Origin: Tessaracoccus defluvii
GTDB lineage: Bacteria; Actinomycetota; Actinomycetes; Propionibacteriales; Propionibacteriaceae
Direction of reading: 5' to 3'
Assembly (NCBI RefSeq): GCF_014489575.1
Contig: NZ_CP060789.1
Coordinates: 1,178,001-1,242,000, forward strand
DNA: 64,000 bases
Part shown: piece after piece, positions 18,203-26,529 of the stretch
Layout of the letters: the number at the start of each line of letters is the position of its first letter
Numbering within the stretch: position 1 is the stretch's first letter
Notes under the pieces: generated by a model
Told to the model about the DNA's origin: nothing
Seen by the model: only the letters and a program-made list of their open reading frames with translations
Database searches by the model: none
Made by a program: the position numbers and the translations under genes

Positions 18203-18336
18203 TCGGGCAGCGAGCCGCTCCCCCGGTTCCGTCGGGTTCAGACACATCCATGACGGGCACATCCTCATGTCCCGCAGCCCTAGTCCAGCCCATGGTTCCA
18301 GTGTTTGACTGCTGACCTAGCTAGGGGGCAGCGGCG

Positions 18337-19236
18337 ATGGTGCAGTGGGTGATGCTGGCGTTGGTGGGACTGGCCGCACAGTTGGTCGATGGGTCCCTCG
18401 GCATGGCGTACGGGGTGACCTCTACGACGCTACTGCTGGCGGTGGGAACCAACCCTGCGATGGCCTCTGCGACGGTGCATCTGGCAGAGATCGGCACCAC
18501 CTTGGCGTCCGGTGTCTCCCATCACCGCTTCGGCAATATCGACTGGAGAGTCGTCGCCCGCATCGGCATCCCCGGAGCCCTTGGCTCCTTCCTTGGCGCG
18601 ACGGTCCTCTCCAGTCTCAGCACCGAGGCCGCGGCTCCCCTGATGGCCGTGCTCCTTCTCCTGCTGGGCGCCTATGTGCTCGTCCGCTTCACATTCTTCG
18701 GCATCTCGACGAAGAACCTCGGCAAGCATCTTCCCACCCGGTTCCTCGCCCCACTTGGCGTCTTCGCAGGGTTCGTCGATGCGACCGGTGGCGGAGGCTG
18801 GGGTCCCGTGGGTACCCCGGCACTGCTGGCCAGCGGCCGGATGGAGCCGCGGAAGGTCATCGGCACGGTCGACGCGAGCGAGTTCCTCGTCGCCATCGCC
18901 GCCAGCCTGGGCTTCCTGGTCGGGCTGGGCGGGCAGGGCATCGTGTGGCCCATGGCGGGGGCACTCCTCCTCGGCGGCGTGATCGCGGCCCCGATCGCAG
19001 CATGGGTCGTCCGCCGTCTGCCTGCCCGCATACTCGGGTCTGCGGCAGGTTCAGTGATCGTGATGGTGAATCTTCGCTCACTCGTGCGCGCGTTCGATGT
19101 CCCGGAGGCGGCTCACGGTGCGGTGTTCGTCACCGGCTTCACCCTGAGCGCCCTGGCCATCACCTGGTCGCTGCGCGCGCATCTCCGCACGCGCGTCAAC
19201 CCTGCCGGCGTCGCAGCTGCACCGGCCGCCAACTGA
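18337..19236 (+). CDS. TSUP (TauE/SafE) family anion exporter
   Basis: 299 aa, about eight transmembrane helices. The N-terminal AQLVDGSLGMAYGVTSTTLLLAVG and the mid-protein FVDATGGGGWGPVGTPALLASG are the paired glycine-rich signatures of TauE/SafE proteins, which move sulfite, sulfonates or related sulfur anions. The start is ATG 18337, with GGGGGCAG upstream. There are no sulfur-assimilation genes beside it, so the substrate is open. Confidence 0.88.
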   Translation: MVQWVMLALVGLAAQLVDGSLGMAYGVTSTTLLLAVGTNPAMASATVHLAEIGTTLASGVSHHRFGNIDWRVVARIGIPGALGSFLGATVLSSLSTEAAAPLMAVLLLLLGAYVLVRFTFFGISTKNLGKHLPTRFLAPLGVFAGFVDATGGGGWGPVGTPALLASGRMEPRKVIGTVDASEFLVAIAASLGFLVGLGGQGIVWPMAGALLLGGVIAAPIAAWVVRRLPARILGSAAGSVIVMVNLRSLVRAFDVPEAAHGAVFVTGFTLSALAITWSLRAHLRTRVNPAGVAAAPAAN

Positions 19237-19270
19237 TGGTCTGCGCACAGCGAAGTACGCAACCAGGGAA

Positions 19271-19298
19271 AAGAAAAAGGCACCCTCTCGGGTGCCTT
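19271..19298 (-). terminator. Intrinsic terminator of the tRNA operon
   Basis: On the minus strand AAAGGCACCC-GAGA-GGGTGCCTTT is followed by TTCTTTTCCC, a stem with a U-rich tail directly after tRNA-Val(GAC). A second stem (CTCCCGC/GCGGGAG, 19301-19317) precedes it. Confidence 0.75.
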
Positions 19299-19325
19299 TC
19301 CTCCCGCAGAGCGGGAGTTTCTCGG

Positions 19326-19397
19326 TGGGCGATGCCAGGTTTGAACTGGCGACCTCTTCCGTGTCAGGGAAGCGCGCTACCACTGCGCCAACCGCCC
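19326..19397 (-). tRNA. tRNA-Val(GAC)
   Basis: 72 nt with acceptor stem GGGCGGT/ATCGCCC (one G-U pair), a GTTCAAAC T-loop segment, anticodon loop CTGACAC giving GAC, and discriminator A. CCA is not encoded. Third gene of the Gly-Cys-Val operon, followed by a terminator. Confidence 0.93.
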
Positions 19398-19398
19398 G

Positions 19399-19469
19399 AG
19401 GTGGAGACGGGATTTGAACCCGTGTACACGGATTTGCAGTCCGTTGCCTCGCCTCTCGGCCACTCCACC
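19399..19469 (-). tRNA. tRNA-Cys(GCA)
   Basis: 71 nt with a perfect seven-pair acceptor stem (GGTGGAG/CTCCACC), anticodon loop CTGCAAA giving GCA, GGTTCAAATC T-arm, and discriminator U as expected for tRNA-Cys. Separated from tRNA-Val by one base. Confidence 0.93.
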
Positions 19470-19520
19470 GGGATGGAGGTTTTTCCCTTCCCGTACTGGG
19501 TCGGGAGAGACTGATCTCCG

Positions 19521-19593
19521 AGCGGACGACGAGATTCGAACTCGCGACCCTCACCTTGGCAAGGTGATGCTCTACCAACTGAGCCACGTCCGC
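19521..19593 (-). tRNA. tRNA-Gly(GCC)
   Basis: 73 nt with acceptor stem GCGGACG/CGTCCGC, D-arm GGCTCAGTTGGTAGAGC, anticodon loop TTGCCAA giving GCC, T-arm GAGTTCGAATCTC, and discriminator U. First gene of the operon. Confidence 0.94.
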
Positions 19594-19645
19594 ATTGCGC
19601 TTCTCGTCTTGGCCCTCTCGGACCGCCTCGTTCGGCGCGTTGAGA

Positions 19646-19674
19646 ACTCTAGCGCACCTTTTCCGGGCATGCAA
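19646..19674 (-). promoter_or_regulatory. Promoter of tRNA-Gly-Cys-Val operon
   Basis: On the minus strand TTGCAT (19669-19674), 17-bp spacer, TAGAGT (19646-19651), about 52 bp before tRNA-Gly. Good match to a housekeeping sigma promoter. Confidence 0.65.
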
Positions 19675-19796
19675 AACCGGCCTTCGTCAGCGCGATTTCA
19701 CGCTCAGACGCAGCCAGACGACCCCGCTGTCCGGCCATGCCGGCACGTGCGAGCCCCGCCCACCCGGACCGCCGGCCGGGCAATCCGGACCTGCAG

Positions 19797-19844
19797 GGAG
19801 GCGCCTGATCATCACGGGAGGCGCCGGACCCACCAGGAGGCGCC
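19797..19844. repeat. Three phased GGAGGCGCC repeats
   Basis: GGAGGCGCC occurs at 19797-19805, 19817-19825 and 19836-19844 (20- and 19-bp steps), twice followed by TGAT. It lies in the 340-bp gap between the divergent tRNA-Gly operon and tRNA-Val(CAC), which otherwise holds only the two promoters. Role unknown. Confidence 0.4.
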
Positions 19845-19891
19845 TGATGCCACGTCGAACCCCGGGCCCGCCACGCCGCACGACCCCCGCG

Positions 19892-19921
19892 TTCGCAATC
19901 TTCCGCGAGTTCCACTAAACT
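19892..19921 (+). promoter_or_regulatory. Promoter of tRNA-Val(CAC)
   Basis: TTCGCA (19892-19897), 18-bp spacer, TAAACT (19916-19921), 12 bp before the tRNA 5' end. Confidence 0.55.
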
Positions 19922-19933
19922 CCTGCTTCGCAA

Positions 19934-20005
19934 GGGCGATTGGCGCAGTGGTAGCGCGCTTCGTTCACACCGAAGAGGTCGGCGGTTCGAAACCGCCATC
20001 GCCCA
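19934..20005 (+). tRNA. tRNA-Val(CAC)
   Basis: 72 nt with acceptor stem GGGCGAT/ATCGCCC, anticodon loop TTCACAC giving CAC, GGTTCGAAAC T-arm, discriminator A, and no encoded CCA. Divergent from the Gly-Cys-Val cluster; its acceptor and D-arm sequence closely resemble the Val(GAC) gene. Confidence 0.93.
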
Positions 20006-20074
20006 CTCTGCTCCCTGCTGAAGCAGACCCCCTCCATGGCTCCGCTTCAGCGCGGGCGAGATGAGAGAGAGGCG

Positions 20075-20845
20075 ATGACTGCACCAGCGATCGTGCTTGT
20101 AGCCGGTGGCCCCGACGAGGCCCCGGTTACCGACGCTTTCCGCCTGATTGCCGCCTCCCTCCGGAAGGCGCGCCCCGATCTGCGGATCCGCCTCGCACGA
20201 CTCGGCGGCGTCTCCCCAGCACTGCCCGACGTCATCGCCGACCTTGCCAACCACGATGTCGGCGAGGCGGTTCTTGTCCCACTTGACCTCGTGTCCGCAG
20301 CGGGACACGACGAGGAACTCGATACCTTCCCCCACTCACCCGACATCCACATCGCCGTCAGCCGCCCCATCGGCCCCGCCAGCGAGGTGCTGAACATCCT
20401 CGACGAGCGCGTGCGCGAGGCCCTGCACCGCGGCGGCGCCCTCGAGGTCGACGGGCTCGTCCTGTCCGCACCCGCCGGAGGCGACGTCCGTGGCACCTCG
20501 CTGCTCGGTCGCCGCGCCCGTCAGTGGTCGGCCCACCACCGCCTTCCGGTCCAGGTCGCGGTCGACGACGGAGACGGTCGTGCCACCGCCGCCGCGGTCG
20601 CCTCCCTGCGGGGGCAGGGACGTCGCCACATCGCCGTCGGCAGTGTGTACCTCACCCCCACGGGTGCGTACGTGAACCAGCAGCAGGCGGCACTCCGGGC
20701 CGGCGCGATCGCCGTCACGGCCCCGGTCGGAGACACCGCCCACCTGGGCCGTCTGATCCTGGCCCGGTACGCCTTCGGCGCGATGGAACTGCTGGACGGC
20801 ACCCCGACGCAGCTGAAGGTCGACGATCTGGACGGCGAGGAGTAG
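20075..20845 (+). CDS. CbiX/sirohydrochlorin chelatase-like protein, metal site degenerate
   Basis: 256 aa from ATG 20075 (MTAPAIVLVAGG), which follows AGAGAGAGGCG. Two CbiX-like halves (about residues 1-120 and 130-256) show the chelatase fold pattern, such as LSAPAGGDVRGTS and the VGDTAHLGRLILARY end. The strictly needed His of the usual 'GHGSR' start is missing: the protein has VAGGPDE there. Metal insertion into sirohydrochlorin is therefore doubtful, and it may be a non-catalytic or repurposed relative. No cobalamin or siroheme genes are adjacent. Confidence 0.65.
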   Translation: MTAPAIVLVAGGPDEAPVTDAFRLIAASLRKARPDLRIRLARLGGVSPALPDVIADLANHDVGEAVLVPLDLVSAAGHDEELDTFPHSPDIHIAVSRPIGPASEVLNILDERVREALHRGGALEVDGLVLSAPAGGDVRGTSLLGRRARQWSAHHRLPVQVAVDDGDGRATAAAVASLRGQGRRHIAVGSVYLTPTGAYVNQQQAALRAGAIAVTAPVGDTAHLGRLILARYAFGAMELLDGTPTQLKVDDLDGEE

Positions 20846-20886
20846 ACCCGGCCCGCTTCGAAGCCCCGCCCGTCTCACGGCGCGCA

Positions 20887-20892
20887 TAGGAT
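20887..20892 (+). promoter_or_regulatory. -10 element, leaderless start of msrB
   Basis: TAGGAT lies six bases before the msrB ATG (20899) and there is no ribosome site, so a leaderless mRNA is likely. Confidence 0.55.
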
Positions 20893-20898
20893 CGATGC

Positions 20899-21315
20899 AT
20901 GACCGAGCAGTACACCCCCAAGCTGATGCGGCCCGACGCCCAGTGGCGCGAGCAGCTGAACGACCTCGAGTACCGGGTTCTCCGCCAAGGCGGCACCGAG
21001 GCCCCGTTCACGGGCGAGTACACCGACACCGAGGACGAGGGCGTCTACGAATGCCGCGGGTGCGGCGCGGAGCTGTTCCGCAGCAACGAGAAGTTCCACT
21101 CCCACTGCGGCTGGCCGAGCTTCTTCTCGCCGCTCGCCGAGGATCGTGTCCGCTACCTCGAGGACCGGTCCCTGCCAGGTCGACCCCGAGTGGAGGTCCG
21201 CTGCGGTACCTGCGACGGGCACCTCGGGCACGTCTTCGAGGGCGAGGGCTACGACACGCCCACCGACCTGCGCTATTGCATCAACTCGGTCAGCCTCCGA
21301 CTGCGCCGGAGCTAG
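20899..21315 (+). CDS. msrB: Peptide-methionine (R)-S-oxide reductase
   Basis: 138 aa. Reduces the R-sulfoxide of methionine in oxidised proteins. Structural zinc is held by C52/C55 and C102/C105; HSHCGWPSF and GHLGHVF line the active site, and catalytic C127 sits in RYCINSVSL. Length is normal for a free MsrB without a fused MsrA. Confidence 0.95.
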   Translation: MTEQYTPKLMRPDAQWREQLNDLEYRVLRQGGTEAPFTGEYTDTEDEGVYECRGCGAELFRSNEKFHSHCGWPSFFSPLAEDRVRYLEDRSLPGRPRVEVRCGTCDGHLGHVFEGEGYDTPTDLRYCINSVSLRLRRS

Positions 21316-21352
21316 ATCGGCGCGCCTTCCGGGACCGGCCGCACGCCCGTCC

Positions 21353-21358
21353 TACGCT
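21353..21358 (+). promoter_or_regulatory. -10 element, leaderless start of DUF3000 gene
   Basis: TACGCT lies six bases before GTG 21365, without any ribosome site between. Confidence 0.5.
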
Positions 21359-21364
21359 GACGAC

Positions 21365-21940
21365 GTGCCACCCAACGTGAGCGGGCCCGTCCCCGAGGTG
21401 TTCGCCAGGTCCCTGCGCGAACTCAGCATCATGCCCTGGCGACCACACTTCGTCGTCGACGAGATCGGCTCCCCGCAGCGCATTGCGCCGTATGCCGTCG
21501 CCGTCAGCGGAGAGTTGGAGGGCGATGAGGATCCGCGCGCGCTAGGTCGGTTGATCCTGCTCCATGACCCCGCCGGCAACTCGGCCTGGGGTGGCACGTT
21601 CCGCCTCGTCACCTACGCCAAGGCGGAGGTCGAGATCGAGATGGTCACCGACCCCCTGCTTCCCGACGTCACCTGGTCCTGGTTTACTGAGTCCCTGGAA
21701 AGCACCGGCGCCATCGCCACGGCGATCGCCGGAACCGTCACGTCCTCCTATAACAGGGGTTTCGGCGAGATGAGCGACGCCGACCGCGCCGAGGTGGAGC
21801 TCAGGTGCTCATGGACGCCGACACTCGACGCGACCCGCACCCTGACCCCACACCTGAAAGCTTGGCAGAATCTGATGTTCCACATCGCCGGCGAACCCAT
21901 CCTCCCGACGGGGATCGCGACACTGCCCACCGCCCGATGA
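21365..21940 (+). CDS. DUF3000 domain protein
   Basis: 191 aa from GTG 21365; the longer ORF reading back into msrB is a shadow. DUF3000 covers nearly all of it (PPNVSGPVPEVFARSLREL, GWTPTL-like WTPTLDA, HLKAWQNLMFHIAGEP). This actinobacterial family of unknown function typically lies immediately before an RNase D gene, as here: the rnd ATG overlaps this gene's TGA (ATGA). A link to RNA metabolism is only suggested by that pairing. Confidence 0.85.
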   Translation: MPPNVSGPVPEVFARSLRELSIMPWRPHFVVDEIGSPQRIAPYAVAVSGELEGDEDPRALGRLILLHDPAGNSAWGGTFRLVTYAKAEVEIEMVTDPLLPDVTWSWFTESLESTGAIATAIAGTVTSSYNRGFGEMSDADRAEVELRCSWTPTLDATRTLTPHLKAWQNLMFHIAGEPILPTGIATLPTAR

Positions 21941-23157
21941 ACTACGTTGAGACATCCCGCGAACCACTTCGCCCCGTCGTCGACACGCCGTCGGCCCTGG
22001 ACGACTGCCTGGCGTCGCTGCGCGTCGGCAGCGGCCCGGTCGCCTTCGACACCGAACGCGCGCACGGACACCGGTACTGGCCGAAGGCGTACCTGCTGCA
22101 GATCCGGCGCGAGGGTTCCGGCACCTGGCTGATCGATCCGATCCCGTTCGAGGGGACGGACCGCGGCCCGCGCGAACTGATCGACGCGTGTGGTGACGCC
22201 ACGTGGATCATCCACTCGGCCAGCCAGGACCTTCCCTGCATGGCCGAACTCGGTATCATCCCGCCCACCATCTTCGACACTGAGCTTGCGGCCCGACTCC
22301 TGGGCAAGCCGTCGGCCGGCCTCGGTCCGCTGCTGCTGAACGAGCTCGGCCTGCATCTGCGGAAGGCCCACTCGGCCGACAACTGGTCGCGACGGCCCCT
22401 GCCGACCTCCTGGCTCATCTACGCCGCCCTCGACGTGGACTACCTGCTGCTCCTGGCCGAACTGTTGCGGGAGCAGCTCGTCGCGTCGGGTCGCGCCGAA
22501 TGGGCCGCCCAGGAGGACGCCGAGACACTGCGCCGGTACGGCACCATCGCCAAGCCGAAGGAGGATCCGTGGCGTCGTCTCACCGGACTGAGCACACTGC
22601 GCACCGGCAGGCAGCTGGCCGTCGCGCGCGCCCTGTGGGAAGCCCGTGACTCCGTCGCCCAGCGCCGTGACCGTCCGCCGACCTGGATCCTCCCAGACAA
22701 GGCCATCATCGAGGCGGCGACCCGCTCCCGCGACGAGGTGCTGTCGCGCTCCGCGGCGGAGCAGACCGGTCTCGGTGCCACCCCCGGACGGCGCTTCCTC
22801 AGCAACTGGCTCGCAGCCCTTGACAGCGTCCGGGCCATGGAGGAGCAGAACTTCCCGCCCCGCAAGCAGAAGTCGCAGGGCGTGCCGCTCCCCCGGTCGT
22901 GGGACCGCATCAACCCGGCGGCAGCGGACCGCTGGGCCGCTGCCCGCCCCGTCATCGACGAGCTGGCCTGCGACCTCGGCCTGTCGCAGCCGAGCCTCAT
23001 CGGACCACCCAAGGTGCTCCAGGAGGCCCTCTTCAGCGATGAGCCGGCCACGGAGGAACGGCTGCTGAGCCTCGGAGCCCGCCCCTGGCAGGTCGCCTTC
23101 CTCGCTCCCGCCATCGCATACGCACTCACCGGCGATCCGGACGGTCCGCTGGACTGA
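21937..23157 (+). CDS. rnd: Ribonuclease D-like 3'-5' exonuclease with HRDC domain
   Basis: 406 aa from ATG 21937. A DEDDy exonuclease domain (about residues 10-190) has Exo I FDTER, Exo II HSASQDLPCM and Exo III YAALDVDYL, and is followed by an HRDC nucleic-acid-binding domain (about 215-290) and a C-terminal helical region. It trims 3' ends of structured RNAs, probably tRNA precursors. It is coupled to the DUF3000 gene by a four-base overlap. Confidence 0.9.
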   Translation: MNYVETSREPLRPVVDTPSALDDCLASLRVGSGPVAFDTERAHGHRYWPKAYLLQIRREGSGTWLIDPIPFEGTDRGPRELIDACGDATWIIHSASQDLPCMAELGIIPPTIFDTELAARLLGKPSAGLGPLLLNELGLHLRKAHSADNWSRRPLPTSWLIYAALDVDYLLLLAELLREQLVASGRAEWAAQEDAETLRRYGTIAKPKEDPWRRLTGLSTLRTGRQLAVARALWEARDSVAQRRDRPPTWILPDKAIIEAATRSRDEVLSRSAAEQTGLGATPGRRFLSNWLAALDSVRAMEEQNFPPRKQKSQGVPLPRSWDRINPAAADRWAAARPVIDELACDLGLSQPSLIGPPKVLQEALFSDEPATEERLLSLGARPWQVAFLAPAIAYALTGDPDGPLD

Positions 23158-23251
23158 CGCCGAGGCGCCCGGGGTCCCTGAGGAGCGGCGAGGAATGGGC
23201 GGCGTCCCGGAGGGTTGGGGCCAGGGCGCCGGAGGTGGCAGGATTCCACCC

Positions 23252-24103
23252 ATGCGAGTTCTTTCGATCCAGTCCTGCGTCTCCTACGGCCACGTCGGCA
23301 ACTCCGCCGCGGTGTTCCCCATGCAGCGCCTCGGACACGAGGTGATGCCGGTGCACACCGTCGTCTTCTCCAATCACACGGGGTACGGCGCCTGGGGCGG
23401 GCAGCTCATCAGCGGCGACGTGGTGCGCGACATCGTGGCCGGGATCGACGCCCGCGGAGGGCTCGCCGACGTCGACCTGGTGCTGAGCGGCTACCAGGGC
23501 GGCAACGACATCGGCGACGCGATCCTCGACGCGGTGGCGCTCGTGAAGTCACGCAACCCGGAGGCGATCTACGCGTGCGACCCGGTGCTGGGCAGCGCTG
23601 CGTCCGGGTGCTTCGTCGCCCCTGAGGTGCAGACACTGATCCGTGACCGGGTCGTCCCGCAGGCGGACCTGATCACCCCGAACCAGTTCGAGCTCGGCTT
23701 CATCACGGGCACAGACCCGCACACCATCGACGAGACCCTCGCCGCCGTCGATGTCGTCCGTGCGAGCGGCCCGTCGACGGTGCTGGTCACCAGCGTGTTC
23801 CGTCCGGACGCTCCCGCCGACACGATCGAGATGCTCGCCGCGACGGCGGACGGCGCCTGGGTCGTCCAGACACCGCGGCTGCCGTTCAAGCGCAACGGCT
23901 CGGGCGACGTCGCCGCAGCACTGTTCTCCTCACACTTCCGCGGGAGCGGGGACGCTGCCGACGCGCTGGCCAGGACGGCCGGCTCCGTGTTCGGCCTGCT
24001 GCGGAACACGCACGACGCAGACGCCAGCGAGCTGCTGCTGGTGGAGTCGCAGGACGAGTACGTCGCTCCGACTACGACGTTCGCGGTGACGCAGGTTCGG
24101 TGA
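23252..24103 (+). CDS. pdxY: Pyridoxal kinase
   Basis: 283 aa from ATG 23252 (MRVLSIQSCVSYGHVGN). Phosphorylates pyridoxal (and probably pyridoxine and pyridoxamine) in PLP salvage. Ribokinase-like fold with SYGHVGNSAA and HTVVFSNHTGYG substrate loops, DPVLG, TPNQFE, and KRNGSGD carrying the catalytic Asp. The 3' end overlaps the convergent dxs end by 32 bp. Dxs product is also a PLP precursor in many bacteria, though here the arrangement is tail-to-tail, not an operon. Confidence 0.93.
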   Translation: MRVLSIQSCVSYGHVGNSAAVFPMQRLGHEVMPVHTVVFSNHTGYGAWGGQLISGDVVRDIVAGIDARGGLADVDLVLSGYQGGNDIGDAILDAVALVKSRNPEAIYACDPVLGSAASGCFVAPEVQTLIRDRVVPQADLITPNQFELGFITGTDPHTIDETLAAVDVVRASGPSTVLVTSVFRPDAPADTIEMLAATADGAWVVQTPRLPFKRNGSGDVAAALFSSHFRGSGDAADALARTAGSVFGLLRNTHDADASELLLVESQDEYVAPTTTFAVTQVR

Positions 24104-26000
24104 CCGCACCGGCGGAGGGCTGGGCCAGGATCGTGCCCAGCACCTCCATCGCCACCCGGGCCGCGGTCAGGCCGACCTCCTCCAGCACCTCGTCACGGGA
24201 GCCGTGGGTCAGGAACTGCTGCGGCACACCGAAGGTGAGCACCCGCGCGGACGCATCGGCCTCGGCGAGACGGGCACGGAGCTTCTGCCCGACGCCACCC
24301 TCGACGAGGTTGTCCTCGAGCGTGACCACCAGGTCGTAGCCTGCGGCCATCCGGACCAGATCCGGACTGACCGGCAGCGCCCACAGAGGATCGACGACGG
24401 CCGCCGCGACACCCTGGTCGGCCAGTCGATCGGCGACCCCGATCGCCATGCCGACGAACTGGCCGTAGCCGACCACCAGAACCCTGGCACCCTCGGCGCG
24501 GCGCAGCACGTCGACACGCGCCGCCCCGTCACCCACATGGGCGACGGCGGGAATCTCGTCGGGCAGCCGTTCCTTCGAGTACCGGATCACGGTGACGGCG
24601 TCGTCCACGTCGACGGCGCGGTCCAGCGCCTCGACGAGCCGGGTCTGGTCGCGCGGGGCGGCGAGCTGCAGCCCCGGCACGAGGCCGAGCAGCGACATGT
24701 CCCACATGCCGTTGTGGCTGGCGCCGTCCGTTCCCGTGACGCCGGCACGATCCAGTGTGATCGTGATGCCCGTCCGGTGGAGGGACGCGTCGAGGAGGAC
24801 CTGGTCGAAGGCACGGTTCAGGAACGTGGCATACAGCGCGACGACGGGATGCAGCCCCGCCCGCGCCAGGCCTGCCGCCGAGACGATCGCATGCTGCTCG
24901 GCGATGCCGACGTCGTAGATCCGATCGGGGAACGCCGCGGCGAAGCGGCCGAGGCCGACGGGGTAGAGCATGGCCGCGGTGATGGCGACGACGTCGGGAC
25001 GTCGCTGTCCAAGCTGCACCATGGCCTCCGCGAACGCGTCGGTCCAGGTGGCCTGCACCGACGCGGTCAGCGGTTCGCCCGTGAACTCGTTGATCTTGCC
25101 GATCGCGTGGAAGCGGTCCTCTTCGTTCTCCTCGGCGGCCTGGAAGCCGCGGCCCTTCCGGGTGACGCAGTGGACGATGACGGGCCCACCGAACTGGCGG
25201 GCCTGGGACAGGTGGTTGGTCAGCACGGCGATGTCGTGGCCGTCGATCGGGCCCGTGTACTTGATGCCGAGGTCGGAGAACATGGACTGGGGCGCCAGCA
25301 CGTCCTTCACGCCGGTCTTGAAGCCGTGCATCAGGTCATAGACGGGGCGCCCGATCAGCGGGAGCCGCTGGACGGTGCGCTTGATGAGCGACAGGGTCTT
25401 CTCGTAGCGGTGATCGGTGCGCAGCCCGGCCAGGTGGTTCGCGAGGCCGCCGACGGTGGGCGTGTAGGAGCGGCCGTTGTCGTTGACGACGACCACGAGC
25501 CGCAGTTCGGGGTGATCGGCGATGCTGTTGAGGGCCTCCCACGCCATGCCGCCCGTCAGGGCACCGTCTCCGACGACGGCGACGACCGTGCGCTTCTCGC
25601 CCCGCAGGGCATAGCCCTTCGCGAGCCCCTCGGCCCAGGACAGCGCCGTCGAGGCGTGCGAGTTGGAGACCCAGTCGTGCTCCGACTCGGCCGGCTCCGG
25701 GTAGCCGGAGAGCCCTCCGCGCTGCCGCAGCCGGTCGAAGCCCTCCAGCCGGCCGGTCAGCATCTTGTGCACATAGCTCTGGTGTCCGGTATCGAACACC
25801 ACGGGATCGTTCGGCGAGTCGAACACCTTGTGGATGGCGAGGGTGAGCTCGACGACACCCAGATTGGGCCCGAGGTGGCCGCCGGTGCGGCTCACCTTGG
25901 TGATCAGGAAGGATCGGATCTCGTCAGCGAGGTCCTCCAGCTGTCGTCGTGACAGCGTGCGGAGATCTCGTGGGCCGGTGATCGAATCCAACAAAGACAT
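24072..26000 (-). CDS. dxs: 1-deoxy-D-xylulose-5-phosphate synthase
   Basis: 642 aa from ATG 26000 (MSLLDSITGPRDLR). An ATG nine bases upstream lies inside the -10 hexamer and was rejected. Condenses pyruvate with glyceraldehyde 3-phosphate, first step of the MEP isoprenoid pathway. The thiamine diphosphate site is VVGDGALTGGMAWEALN...NDNG; TGPIDGHD, GIAEQHA and the C-terminal transketolase domain (VEGGVGQKLR) follow. One substitution-looking feature is ITAAMLYPVGL, where many Dxs have TAAMPxGTGL. Confidence 0.96.
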   Translation of the reverse strand: MSLLDSITGPRDLRTLSRRQLEDLADEIRSFLITKVSRTGGHLGPNLGVVELTLAIHKVFDSPNDPVVFDTGHQSYVHKMLTGRLEGFDRLRQRGGLSGYPEPAESEHDWVSNSHASTALSWAEGLAKGYALRGEKRTVVAVVGDGALTGGMAWEALNSIADHPELRLVVVVNDNGRSYTPTVGGLANHLAGLRTDHRYEKTLSLIKRTVQRLPLIGRPVYDLMHGFKTGVKDVLAPQSMFSDLGIKYTGPIDGHDIAVLTNHLSQARQFGGPVIVHCVTRKGRGFQAAEENEEDRFHAIGKINEFTGEPLTASVQATWTDAFAEAMVQLGQRRPDVVAITAAMLYPVGLGRFAAAFPDRIYDVGIAEQHAIVSAAGLARAGLHPVVALYATFLNRAFDQVLLDASLHRTGITITLDRAGVTGTDGASHNGMWDMSLLGLVPGLQLAAPRDQTRLVEALDRAVDVDDAVTVIRYSKERLPDEIPAVAHVGDGAARVDVLRRAEGARVLVVGYGQFVGMAIGVADRLADQGVAAAVVDPLWALPVSPDLVRMAAGYDLVVTLEDNLVEGGVGQKLRARLAEADASARVLTFGVPQQFLTHGSRDEVLEEVGLTAARVAMEVLGTILAQPSAGAVTEPASPRTS

Positions 26001-26007
26001 GGGGTCC

Positions 26008-26013
26008 ATAGTA
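26008..26013 (-). promoter_or_regulatory. -10 element, leaderless start of dxs
   Basis: TACTAT on the minus strand, seven bases before ATG 26000. The nearer ATG (26009) overlaps this hexamer, which argues for the downstream start. Confidence 0.55.
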
Positions 26014-26084
26014 GAACGAAACGGCCAGGGCGCTGGGACAACGTGCCCCGGCCCCCGCCGTCCATCGCGAGGCGACTTTGCCGG

Positions 26085-26122
26085 CGGGCGGAACCCTCAG
26101 CCCCAGCTGAAGGCTCCGCCCG
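26085..26122 (-). terminator. Hairpin terminator after the 26.1-kb unknown gene
   Basis: CGGGCGGA (26085-26092) pairs with TCCGCCCG (26115-26122), with an inner CCTCAGC/GCTGA(A)GG stem. Located directly after the stop of the minus-strand gene. Confidence 0.5.
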
Positions 26123-26139
26123 AGACCCGGGACGGCCAA

Positions 26140-26529
26140 CTACAACTTCGGGGTGAAGCGTGCGTCCCGGAGAGCCTGATCGACCAGGTCCACACCGCGG
26201 GCGACGCGGGTCAGCCGCGCCTCCTCCTGTTGGAGGACGGTGGCGGCCTGATCGGCCGTCGCCGTATCGACGACACCGGACAGAGAGGTCCGCACCCCCT
26301 GCAGCCCTGCCCTGGTCGCCACGAGTTGGGAGGCTACGAACTCGCGTGCCAGGCCCGCCAGCACCACGGGGTGGCGTCGCAGCACCTGGTAGCCGCGATA
26401 CTCGGACGGGCAGACGTCCAGCAGGTAGGACTCGGCCGAAGCGAGCCAGCCCGGCGCTCCGGGTGGGCGGACGGTGCCGGGCCAGCCCGGCGGGACGTAG
26501 ACCCGGATTCCCTCATCTTCATCGAACAT
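26140..26529 (-). CDS. Conserved actinobacterial protein of unknown function
   Basis: 129 aa from ATG 26529. No family name recognised. Soluble, no signal peptide. Pro-rich N-terminus (VYVPPGWPGTVRPPGAPGWLASAE), then DVCPSEYRGYQVLRRHPVVLAGLAREFVASQL and a helical C-terminal half (ATVLQQEEARLTRVARGVDLVDQALRDA) with coiled-coil character. The start codon sits inside a LexA-like palindrome (26522-26537), so damage-controlled expression is possible. Single gene between dxs and a divergent MFS transporter. Confidence 0.7.
   Translation of the reverse strand: MFDEDEGIRVYVPPGWPGTVRPPGAPGWLASAESYLLDVCPSEYRGYQVLRRHPVVLAGLAREFVASQLVATRAGLQGVRTSLSGVVDTATADQAATVLQQEEARLTRVARGVDLVDQALRDARFTPKL

Noticed and set aside
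19326..20005. tRNA-associated integrated element
   Set aside because: No integrase, no partial tRNA duplicate and no att-like direct repeat; neighbours are ordinary chromosomal genes.
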